From NCBI GenBank assembly GCA_963920665.1, contig OY987272.1, positions 2,547,001-2,611,000 on the forward strand: DNA of 64,000 nucleotides. The letters are read 5' to 3'. Under the pieces are notes generated by a model that saw only the letters and a list, made by a program, of their open reading frames with translations, made no database searches and was not told where the DNA came from. Every line of letters begins with the position of its first letter. The first letter of the stretch is position 1. The stretch comes from Straminergon stramineum (taxonomy: Eukaryota > Streptophyta > Bryopsida > Hypnales > Calliergonaceae). Below are positions 13,706-24,128 of the stretch, piece after piece. The translations under genes and the position numbers were made by a program.

Positions 13706-13942
13706 GAGGATTGCCCTCCTCATTATTGCCCCGTGTTTTACCCCTGGAGAAAATATTGGAATTTTTTTTATTTGCCACGCATGATAAAATTTGCAAATTT
13801 TGATTTCATTTTTGCAATTGGAGGATCCGAATTAACTAAGTGTGTGTGAAATGTGTAAAGAAATACAGAATTTCCTTGGCACATATTAGGGTGCAATTTT
13901 TACTTTTATACTTAGTTGGGGCAATAAGGGGGCCATCCCCCT
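13706..13942 (-). mobile_element. Single copy of the CCTTATTGCCCC TIR element
   Basis: The ends ATTATTGCCCC and GGGGCAATAAG are inverted repeats bounding about 235 bp. The reverse complement matches the units of the tandem array at 39806-40468, including blocks resembling TTTGCAAATTTT, GCAAATAAAAAAAATTCC and the TTTTCTCC word. This isolated copy supports the unit as an independent mobile sequence rather than only a satellite monomer. Confidence 0.6.
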
Positions 13943-15640
13943 TGGCCCTTGATTTCCTCCTTCCACAAAAATGAACTATTTTTTTTAACAATGGTCACTA
14001 GTTGAATCCTCTTAATCCCAAAAGTGATGGTTTATTTTCTAAAATATCAATTTCTTACCAACCAGATTGAAATTGACATTGGTTGAATTGCTAATTTCCT
14101 AAAACATAAAAAGACAAACAATTCCGAAACACAAGTACTAATTAATATTGCATCTTTAGTAGGAATTGAACTTGACAATTTGAAGGCCAAGGATCCTCTC
14201 AACCCATGCAATATGGAATTGAGGATGGAGTTATGAAAAGTTTGCATGAAATCAAAAGAGTTGAATTTTAACCTTCTTCACTACTGGTTCTTTTGTTGCC
14301 CTTGCAAGGTACCACTTAAGATTGGGCTATAAATGACGAAACTTAGAAGAATTCTACCACAAGACAATCCTCTAGAATGTTGTCAAAGTCTTTGTTTGGT
14401 CCATCCAAAGCTAATTGCATGATACTATCCAAATTTGATGTTGTCATGTGATTTCAAAGTTTTTGCTTGATGTTGTTATGCACAAACAAAAGCCCCATGA
14501 GATGAGATTTTAGGCCTCACCGAAACCATGAGTTCCTAGATAGTGGGGAACAATGGCACCCCCCAAACATTCAATGAATTGGAAGGCTTGAATTGTACGG
14601 GACAATTTAATGAAATGATTTATTTTTTGAAATTGAAAAATGTTAAAAATAGGTTTGCATGGTATATCAAGATGTGTGAGCATTTCAAATAATGATAATT
14701 ACAAGAAGTTGTTTTATCCAATTGCAAAAGTATAACTATGTCAAAAAAAATTCTATTCGAATATAATTATCCTAATTAATCTAGATAGTGCATGTGATAC
14801 TAAAGGCATCTATAGTTGAAATGTGAAACCGAGATCCCCTCCAATAAATCCATTGGCCATGTCATGTGTTGGTGTTGTAGTCTTTTTCCTTGGTGCAACA
14901 CCTCAATCCAAATTATCACCTAAACTTTGGCATCTTCAATCTCCTTTCTTGGGTTCCACATTCTCATTTATTCAAAGAGGCTTCAAATAGAAACTTTTGC
15001 ACTTAAAAATGCAAGAAGATTAAATGTCTTTAATAAATCATTAAATGCAGAGCCTAGATCTAGACCGTACATCATACTTTGTTCAAGTCCTAGGCCTGAG
15101 AGGACAAATTTAAAGCCCAAAGGAGTTGCATTGGTCCCATTCAAAACCTTCATGCTCAAACTCAACAATAGAAAATCATTACCAAACCAACTAATAGTTG
15201 CATAGTGGATGCTCTAATGGTTACTTGTCAGTAATCTCTTTCTTGAATTTCCCATTCTCTATGTATTGCCCATGGGTTTTGGTTGGTGATGGTTGGTTCT
15301 ACCATACCCATCACTACAATTTGAGCAACCCTTTAGCATCATGACTATATACATTTTGGGACAAGACATGTCAGCATGTGATTTAGCATGGGTCTACCCA
15401 TGCTTTATCAATTTAGTCCAAACAAACTTTAAAAATTCACAAAAAATTCATTTCTTGTTGGAATGTCTTGATTCTACTTGCAAAGGGCTTCTCTCAAACT
15501 TTTCTATCTTTGAAAACTACATGAGTTGACAAATAGCTTCTCCAACGTACCTAGATAGCTTGCCAATAGGCATGTTTACCTTGAATCAATGTACAGTACT
15601 TGATGAAATTTGTTGTCTCCACTACCCAGAAATTTTAAAA
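13943..15640. other. Intergenic, no gene found
   Basis: AT-rich DNA up to the base-composition change near 15.65 kb. An open frame of 92 codons near 14927-15205 shows no family motifs and no splice context, and I do not consider it a gene. Confidence 0.55.
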
Positions 15641-15649
15641 TACTTAGAA

Positions 15650-17011
15650 AGAGCACTGGTTGGAGGTACAGAAAAGGAGAGGTGGGCAACAAGGCGCATG
15701 CAGGAAGGAGGACGCCCCACTCCACTCCACTCCCCCCAAGGGCCACCATCACGGAATGGCCGTCCGCGGCTGTCCACGGCGTTGACGCCGGCAGTCAGCG
15801 GCCTATCCTCCACCCGTCAGCAGCGTCCGTCCAGGTGCAGGCGCCGCAGGCTTTCGTTTGTACTCCCCCTCGTCTGGACCAACCAGACGCGCCGGGGCAG
15901 ACTGTGTCCACCGCCCGCAGTAACATGCCGTGGTAAGTAAACTCCCCGCAACTCCAGGTGGGAGAGAGACAGACACAGACACACAGCGCGCGCGCGGGCA
16001 GGCTGGCGGGGGCGGGGTGGGGCGGGCAAGGGCCGCTTTGTATGCAGCTCTCTCTTTCTACTGCTACTTATTCTGCTTTGCGCTTGTCGATTTCACTGTT
16101 CACGCATAGCAGAGGCGTATTGTACAGCAGCGTCGTTGTATCCATAGTTTGTAGTAGTTGCTGCTGCTGCTCCTCCTGCGGCCGCTGTATCCTGGCGCCG
16201 TCATCGCATCTTTTCGTTACGCGCATATTCTCTCTTTTTCGTTTTTTTTGCAGGAAGTGAGTGACGAGTGAGAGCATCGAAGTTCTTGTATCTTGAGGTG
16301 AGGTGAGGTGAGTGTGTGTGAGAGACAGAGGGGAGTGAGAGAGACGGAAGGGAGACCCGAGAAAGAGAAAGGAGCCAGCAGTGTGACGGTGAGGATTTTG
16401 TAGGTGTAAGTGGTTAGTGTTCAAGGCTTGGAAGGCTACGAGAGCAACACGAGTTGCGAATGGGCCTTGAGTACTAACTGTTAAGCCTATTGTGCGAATT
16501 CGTTGAGGGTCATGACCGGCTCTTAGCTCCATTTCGTACAACGCAGCTCTCTGTTTCTGGAAACTGGCTCGTTGATATCCTGAGCTGCAGCTACGGAGCT
16601 AGAAGGCTTCATCTAGTTTTAAGTAGGCAGATCAGTTATTTTCGATATCGGGGAAGGGATGGCCATAGCTGGCTAAGGCCATATGAAAATATTTGTCGAT
16701 CTGCTGTGAATTGAAGCGCCGTTTGACTTCTTCCTTCTCCAGTCAAGAAGCGCCTGTGTGCGAGACCTACGATCCTTTACTTTCGAGGTTGTGTGATAAG
16801 TCAAAACCCTTGCAAGTTCTAGCGGGACACCGCACTGGTAAAACAGGTTCAGAGGACCTTTCTGTAGTGCTCTTTCGTTCTTGTTCTAGCTTTTTGGAAG
16901 TCGGACAAACCTTGTTTGGGAGCAGTGGCAGGAGTGAGTGTGAACGTTTTCCAGCTCCGCAGATAATGTGAGGGACAGACTTGCCTGCGAGATCCTGCGA
17001 GCCAGCAGATA
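15650..17011 (+). promoter_or_regulatory. GC-rich promoter and long 5' leader of the HD-Zip III gene
   Basis: Composition shifts sharply from AT-rich to GC-rich near 15.65 kb, with a (CG)n/GGGGCGGGG stretch around 15985-16027, then pyrimidine-rich and GA-rich blocks (about 16040-16080 and 16319-16375). A donor-like GGTAAGTAA near 15933 and an acceptor-like T-run-GCAG at about 16246-16254 suggest a leader intron. No TATA box could be assigned, and the transcription start is not known from sequence. Confidence 0.55.
16460..16971 (+). promoter_or_regulatory. Cluster of five very short uORFs in the HD-Zip III leader
   Basis: Between 16260 and the main start every upstream ATG opens a tiny frame: 16460-16477 (5 codons), 16512-16526 (4), 16659-16676 (5), 16683-16709 (8) and 16966-16971 (ATG immediately followed by TGA). 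None overlaps the main ATG at 17012. If all are in the mature leader they would reduce or condition translation of the transcription factor. Whether a leader intron removes some is unknown. Confidence 0.5.
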
Positions 17012-20000
17012 ATGCCTGCTCCGATGTTTCACATGGAGAACGATTTTGAGAACTTCGACTCAAGCATGGAAAAGGTAGTGTACAGACAGATAGGTGTTGA
17101 CGGTGACAATGTGATGCATTCTGGGGTGGGAGGCAAGATTTTTCTGTACGTCGTTCTCCTACATTCGCGAGTTCAGTACATATGGAATGCGGGAGTTACG
17201 AGCCTAAAGTTTTGTGCTCGATTTGAACGGGATTGTAGTGTGTCGTGTTCCTGTCCAACTCTTAAAGCCATAAGGGTCAAGGGGTGCTTGATTAGCATCT
17301 ACAAAATGTGGTCCAGTAGAATGGTAGTTTGGTCTATATTTAGATTTACTTTCAGCGGTACCGGTAATGTGTAGGTGTGATAAGTCCTGATTTAACGTTT
17401 GCTTTTCTCGATCAATGGATTCTACTCTCTTGATCTTTCGGATGATTTAAAGAAGATCAGCTATTTGTTGTGGTCTTCAAGCATCCGGGGAAACTCGCAC
17501 TCCATGACAATAATAGTGACCTTTTAATGGAAATTGCAAGATTTTGGCTTCATGCTGGACATTCAGTTTTTCAACTGTCCAGGGTCTGAAGAGTTTAAGG
17601 TTCGTGGAGGCAGATACTCTTTTAGAGAGTGCAGTCTGTAGAACGCTGTGTGAACATCTTCAATCTTAGCTTCTGGTTGATGTGGATTGCGAAATCAACT
17701 AATCTTTTCTTTTTTCAGTATTCGTATTCGTTTGCCCTGATACTTTTGATAATGTGCTGTGCGAAACTTATCGTGTAGGTTAGGGGAACTGTCTTAAACT
17801 TTTCTGACGTTCATATTGGAAATTCCTTTCGGAACGCTATAGGAGCTGAAGCTGGTCAGATATATTATTTAAATTTCATGGAGATGTTTCTTCTGCTGTC
17901 ATTTCAGCATTCCATGATTAATGTCCTCTTTCTGTATCCTCTGTAAATGGGAATACTTGAGCATGTTTGAACCGATCTGTTTTACTGCATGCAGGCTGGT
18001 TCTGATAAATACAAGAGCATGGATGCCTCTGGTAAGTATGTGCGTTACACTAATGAGCAAGTGGAAGCATTGGAGCGTGTTTATCACGAATGCCCGAAAC
18101 CAAGCTCTATCCGACGGCATCAACTAATTAAAGAGAGTCCAATCTTGGCGAATATCGAGCCCAAACAAATCAAAGTTTGGTTTCAGAACCGCCGGTATGA
18201 ATCGCTCAGATTCACATGTATTCCAAGATATTCTACGCATACGCAACTCTAGGGCACTAACTTCTCTATTTATTAAAATCCTTCAATGGGGATTGATCAG
18301 CATAATTTTTGGCTACTGAGTGAGGAAGTATTTGCATGACTAGATTAAATTCAATCTTGAGTCTACTGCATGCTGAACCGCCGCTTCTTAACTTCGCCAC
18401 TTTACTATTTCCTTGTGCAAGCTTTATATATTTACTGTTTAGTAGATCGGCAGAGGGGTCTGTGCAAATGTTCTATAGCACACTTCGTTAGAAGGGAGAA
18501 ACTAGTAATATAGGAGGTAGTAATGATGAAAGTCATTGTAATACTTGTTTCAGTTGTCGGGAGAAGCAACGGAAGGAAGCAACGAGACTGGTCAGTGTCA
18601 ACGCAAAGCTCACGGCGTTGAACAAACTGCTAATGGAGGAGAACGAGCGATTGGCGAAGCATACTTCGCAGCTTACCCTTGATAACCATGCGTTACGCCA
18701 GCAGCTACCTAACCTGTCCTTACCTGATGGCAAACGTCGTCTTTCTGCGCAGGTGAGTTTCTAAGTTGTAATCTACAAAATCTTATGCAAGTTGGAGGCC
18801 AGTATCAGATGCATAGTCTAGAGCTGGAATTTATGGATCATTATACCTGCATTTCTATGTAGGAATTGGAGAGCAATCTAGAGGGAACTGTGTTTAGTGA
18901 TAGAGCTTGAAGTTGTACACAAGGTGGTATCTTTGTTAAATTAGATGGGCAGGCTGGTGTGGCCTCCACAGATACCAGCTGCGATTCTGCTGTTACTGGT
19001 GGACTTCCTCAGCACCTCACTCCAGAGAACTCTCCTCCGGATGGTAGCCCTGCTGGGTAATACACATTTTGAAAGCATGCGCCTTTTTAAATGAACTTAG
19101 TATTTCTGCTAGAATTATTTCGACTTGAAGAGTCCGGATTACTAGTGTTTTGTTCTAGGACTTTTCAGTCCTGTGTTACGCTTTCCTTTTATACCCATGA
19201 CTGGAGAGTAAATCGGATAGCTGGCCATGTTGATGTACCGATCGAGTTTCTTCTATTGTTTCATGTCCGATTGATTTGAGACATATCCACCAAATAGCTC
19301 GCCGCTACCCTGACGCGACGCTTATGTTTTCAGATTAATTTCTATCGCGGAAGAGGCACTAACGGATTTTCTGGGAAAGGCAACAGGAACCGCAGTGGAT
19401 TGGATACAGTTACCTGGTATGAAGGTACAAACGTCACACTTTCTGAACCATCATCACGGACGTGATCTGACAGCAGGAATTAAAACCTGTTGTACTTTCT
19501 CAGTCTGTAGATTTCTGAAATATTTGTACCATCACACGTAAATTTTATAATAACTTTCAACTTGAAGTAATGTAGTCCCATCAATCTATTATGCAGATAA
19601 GTAATTAGATACTGGAATGAAGCTAACGAGGACTGACACTCTAGCTGACACGGAATCGATACTGACTTTTGGGCTGCGAATAAGATCATGTTGGTGCTTG
19701 AGCCAAGAGTGTGTTGGAACTTGAATTGTTTGCAACGCTCATTACTGATACTTCCCTCATGAAATGCAGCCTGGTCCGGATGCCATTGGCATCATAGCTA
19801 TATCCCATGGTTGTGTGGGCATAGCCGCCCGAGCCTGTGGCCTTGTGGCGCTCGATGTTACTAAGGTTGCTGAGATCCTGAAAGATCGTCCCGGTTGGTC
19901 CCAAGATTGCCGCCGCATGGAGGTTCTTGGAGCCCTTCCTACAGGAAATGGGGGCACCATAGAGCTTTTGTACACCCAGGTACATTAAATATTTGTCTTT

Positions 20001-23000
20001 CTTAATTTCGCTTACTTGTGAAACACTGAATGAAAGCAGATATCTAACGACTGAGACATCTAATTATCTCCTCTAATTATCTGAAGGACAGTATATCGTC
20101 AGTTTCTACACGTTTAAAATCTGGAAGCTGAGTCTATTTCTCTTCATGGTTGGTTTCGTATACTTTCATGAGAAATACGTTGGGCAAACTTGATGCGTAA
20201 TGGATATTGTGGCAGATGTACGCTCCTACAACTTTGGCTCCTGCTCGGGATTTTTGCACGCTTAGATACACTACTGTTCTGGATGACGGAAACTTGGTGG
20301 TGAGTTGCTTCACAACACCATTCTTGTTGTGTTTCTCTAGCCACATTGCAGTTACAAATCACTGTTCACCTTCTGTTGGAATTATGTGCCTGGTCTTGAC
20401 TGTCGATTCATAGGAGGAAGGACTGACAAGCTTTCTTGCGCAGATCTGTGAGCGGTCACTTACTGGGAAACAAAATGGACCAACAATGCCACCTGTCCAA
20501 TCTTTTGTTAGAGCAGAAATGTTTCCAAGTGGGTATTTGATTCGTCCGTGTGAAGGAGGAGGGTGCATCATTCATATTGTTGATCACGTTGAGTATGAGG
20601 TAACTGTTGACTTTCCCATTATTTGAGTGAATTTTTGTATCGATCGTATTATTGATCCAATTTACGTGTGAGAAGAGTAATCTGCTGTTTTTTCTCTACT
20701 TGTGTTGGCACCTAGGATTCTGTAGGATAAAAAAAATATCATGAAGAATATTAGTTTTCAACATGGAAGGGTGTATGTACTAGAGACTGAATGCGAGCTA
20801 CTCAATATCTAGATATATTTCAAAATGTGAAGAGTAGTATGTTTCTGACACTGGTTGTTTGCGTCTGTGTTTTCCTTTGCCTCATCCTATAGCCTTGGAG
20901 TGTGCCTGAGGTGTTACGACCCCTTTACGAGTCTCCAGCTGCCCTTGCACAGAAGTCTACAATTGCGGTATTGACTATCACTAGTAATTTCTTCCGACGT
21001 AGGGAAATTCCTGATAGAATCTGGACACATAATTTTCTTCATATTTGCTTTTGAGAGTCTGTCACTACATTCAAGCAGGCATCAAGGTTTTGAAATAAAT
21101 TGTGGATTTGATGAAGGCATTACGATATTTGAGGCGCATAGCAGCAGAAGAAAATAGAGAGATCACGATCCGAAATGGCCAACACCCTGCAGTGCTTCGC
21201 ACTTTAAGCCAGCGCCTAGCCAAGTACGTCTTTACCAGTGCACAGTAATTTCATAGTATGCTGGTGCATTCTCGACCTCCTCTAAGAAATTCATGACTGG
21301 GATTGCATTTGGTTTCACCTGCGAGGTTTTCTGTATGCAGGGGCTTTAACGATGCTGTTAATGGTTTCGGGGATGATGGCTGGGTTCCCATGGGGAGTGA
21401 TGGCATGGACGACGTCAGTGTTATGCTTAATGCTACTCCCAAATCTATGGAGGGACAGATTGCAACGGAGAAGTTGCTATTTTCACTTGGTGGAGGGATA
21501 TTATGTGCGAAAGCGTCTATGCTTTTACAGGTGCACCTTTGAATCTTACAACATTTTGCTCTAGACTCTTGTATGCCAGTGACTGCTTTTGGCGCAGGGA
21601 ATGTTATTGACCGTATGTGCGTGAGTCTATGTTGCATTTAGAACGACGAAGCAGCCTGCGTTTCCTTTCATCCAGTTCTACGATTTTTGGTTGGACGCTA
21701 ATCGACGTGCTTGTCTGGCGATGCAGAATGTACCGCCAGCGTTACTCATAAGGTTTTTACGAGAACATCGTTCAGAATGGGCTGATCATGACATTGACAC
21801 AAATGCAGCCACTACCTTCCGAAATACCAGTAACGGTCAGGTTTCTAGAGGGGGCATGTCCCATATGCAGTTGCCATTGCCTCTAGCTCACTCTGGTGAA
21901 CAAGGCGAGGTCAGTTTACTTTCATGATTCTTGTTTAACTTCAAGATCGATCCTTGCAGTAAGAACAATGCTCCATTGCCTATATCTTAGCACCATGCAG
22001 TTTCCAATGCATGGTGCTAAGATATTGTAACATTTCTGACATGCTCCAAATTATTCTCGTAAGCTCTCGTTGCACATTCTTAGAGTTATGGTGGTTGTTG
22101 TGTAGTTTCTGGAGGTTGTCAAGCTTGAAGGCCCCAATGCAGTACAACAGTCTGTGCTGTCGCGAGACAGTTACCTGCTTCAGGTCTCTCCATCTTATGC
22201 TGACCTAATATCCCACGACATCCTTGGGAGTATCTCAGAGAGATTTAAGTATTTAATCAAGTTGCTTAGAAGGTTTTCAGAATGGGCTTGCAGATTTTTT
22301 TGGCGCTATTATGCATAATAGAGTGGCCTTCTACTGAATGCTTAATGTTATGCGACAAGTCAATTTGCACTGGAATATATGAGTCTGTCGGAAGTTATTG
22401 ACTAGGTGTGGTGATGCTTGCGAACAGCTATGCAGCGGGATTGAGGAGAGTGCCATTGGGGCTTGTGCCCAACTTGTTTTCGCTCCCATGGATGCCACAG
22501 TATCTGAAGATATCCCTCTTCTTCCTTCAGGCTTTCGTGTAATACCTGTTGACAACAGTGTTATGGTGAGGACCTCAAGCCCTGGCATTTTAATAATTTT
22601 ATCAACCGTTTAGTAGGCATCTCGTATACATTGAAGTGGCCTTCCTCATATATATTGAAAGCTATTGAAAACTGTGATATTATTGTGGTGAAGGGAAACA
22701 CAGTTTAAGAACGAAAAACTTTTTGTGTTGCAGGATGGATTTGGTCTGAATCGTACATTGGATTTGGCTTCCACACTAGAAGGTGATCACGACGTGGACC
22801 TGAATGGAGAAAGCAAGTCCAGTGGCCAAGTGCGGTCTGTGCTCACCATAGCCTTTCAGTTTGCCTATGAGGTTCATACACGCGAATCATGTGCAGTCAT
22901 GGCTCGTCAGTACGTCCGCACGGTGGTTGCATCCGTGCAGCGGGTAGCCATGGCTTTAGCACCATCCCGTGGTCAGCCTCGACAAGTACCTGGCAATTCA

Positions 23001-24128
23001 GATGCCATCAGTTTGGCACGTCACATTCTAAGCAGCTACAGGTATCGATAGTAGTTTTGCCGTGACAGCTTTTGGGGAGCAAACCTGTTTTGAATTCCTC
23101 TATATTAACTTGGCTTTTAACTTAGGTTTTTTTTTTCTGAAAGTGAATGGCAGTATGTAAGCTGTTCAAGATCTGCTTGCTTCTGGCTGGTACAATGAAT
23201 CATACATTTCAGACTAGGCTACATTTGGTATAATGAATTTGCAAATTATGTGGAAAGAACGTATTACCGTGAATTCAATTGCGCTCATCGTGCTTTCAAT
23301 CTGTAAGAATCAGTGCATTAAAGTTTTTTCTTGCAATTGTAGAGTGCACTTGGGCATGGACCTCGTCCGACCCGAGGTTGTTGGCGATGAAAATTTATTC
23401 AAGATGTTCTGGCAACATACGGATGCCATAGTGTGTTGTGCCTGGAAGGTAGCCCTTTTCGCTGATTATGGTTACGAGAGGAAATTTTTTCTCACTGGGA
23501 AACTTCGAATTAGAATCATCCTCCCCTTGCTGCCCCCTATGGATTTTTATGAATTATGCTTTTGTTTAGTGAGTTTCACTTGCATTATTGTAGTCCGTAT
23601 TTTTTTATTTTTAATAATTGCTGATTTGTTGTGCGGAACAGGGTATGCCAGAGTTTGTGTTTGCCAATCGAGCAGGTTTGGAGATGTTTGAAACCACATC
23701 AAGCTCTTTGCAAGACCTGGCCTGGGATAAGACACTAGATGAGGATAGCCTCAAGCTTTCCTATGCTACCTTTACCCAGGTCCTGCAGCAGGTAAGAATT
23801 TCAACCATGTTCACTAAGCCTGTGATGTCAGAAAGTTGTGCATTTCTGGTTTATTTTTTCGCATTGCTGAGGTACCAGCTGAACGCTGTGAAACAGAAAT
23901 TGCAAGTACTTGATGCTTCACCAACTAGATTTCTTACTAAAATGATTTACTTGCAATGCTTTTCGTTGAATGGGACAGGGATATGGTTATCTACCGTCTG
24001 GAGTGCGCATCTCCAGCACTAGACGCACGGTGACTTACGACCGAGGTCTTGCTTGGAAAGTGTTGGATGACGACAACACTATCCATTGCATTGCCTTTCT
24101 TTTCATGAATTGGTCCTTCATGACTTGA
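17012..24128 (+). CDS. Class III HD-Zip transcription factor, 18 exons, 863 aa
   Basis: Class III HD-Zip proteins are nuclear DNA-binding regulators of meristem, vascular and leaf/leaf-like polarity programmes in land plants. Exons: 17012-17074, 17995-18194, 18554-18752, 18953-19056, 19334-19424, 19770-19979, 20216-20299, 20444-20599, 20893-20967, 21117-21223, 21341-21530, 21727-21909, 22106-22183, 22428-22565, 22734-23041, 23343-23448, 23642-23791, 23979-24128. All introns are GT-AG and the frame stays open, giving 863 codons plus TGA, normal for the family. Homeodomain at about residues 35-95 with recognition helix KVWFQNRR (81-88); leucine zipper about 89-140; START domain from about residue 188; C-terminal MEKHLA region from about 720 to the end. 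A spliced miR166-type site spans exons 5-6. The ATG at 17012 is the first that opens the main frame. Exon 8 has an alternative in-frame acceptor (20414) that would add ten residues. Downstream intron 12 holds a perfect hairpin. The orthologous group is clear; no individual paralogue name can be given. Confidence 0.95.
19414..19779 (+). promoter_or_regulatory. miR165/166 target site split by intron 5
   Basis: Joining 19414-19424 (CTGGTATGAAG) to 19770-19779 (CCTGGTCCGG) gives a 21-nt site that differs by one base (T for G at position 5) from the site conserved in land-plant class III HD-Zip mRNAs. It encodes the PGMKPGPD segment at the start of START. Because intron 5 (19425-19769) divides it, only spliced mRNA carries the full site. 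The miRNA itself is not in this window; regulation is inferred from family knowledge. Confidence 0.9.
21982..22025 (+). other. Perfect 18-bp stem-loop in HD-Zip intron 12
   Basis: ATATCTTAGCACCATGCA at 21982-21999 is followed by an 8-base loop and its exact reverse complement at 22008-22025. It lies inside the intron between the exons ending at 21909 and starting at 22106. A perfect stem of this length is unlikely by chance in a 196-base intron. It may be a transposon footprint, a structured intron element or a small-RNA source; sequence alone does not decide. Confidence 0.8.

Noticed and set aside
15560..16541. Overlapping open frames of 100-157 codons on both strands in the GC-rich segment
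   Set aside because: They overlap each other in several frames and strands, have composition-driven low-complexity proteins and lie in the leader/promoter of the HD-Zip gene.
17075..17374. Open extension of HD-Zip exon 1 into intron 1 (120-codon frame)
   Set aside because: The donor AAG|GTAGTG joins to the conserved homeodomain exon at 17995; the read-through sequence resembles nothing in the family.
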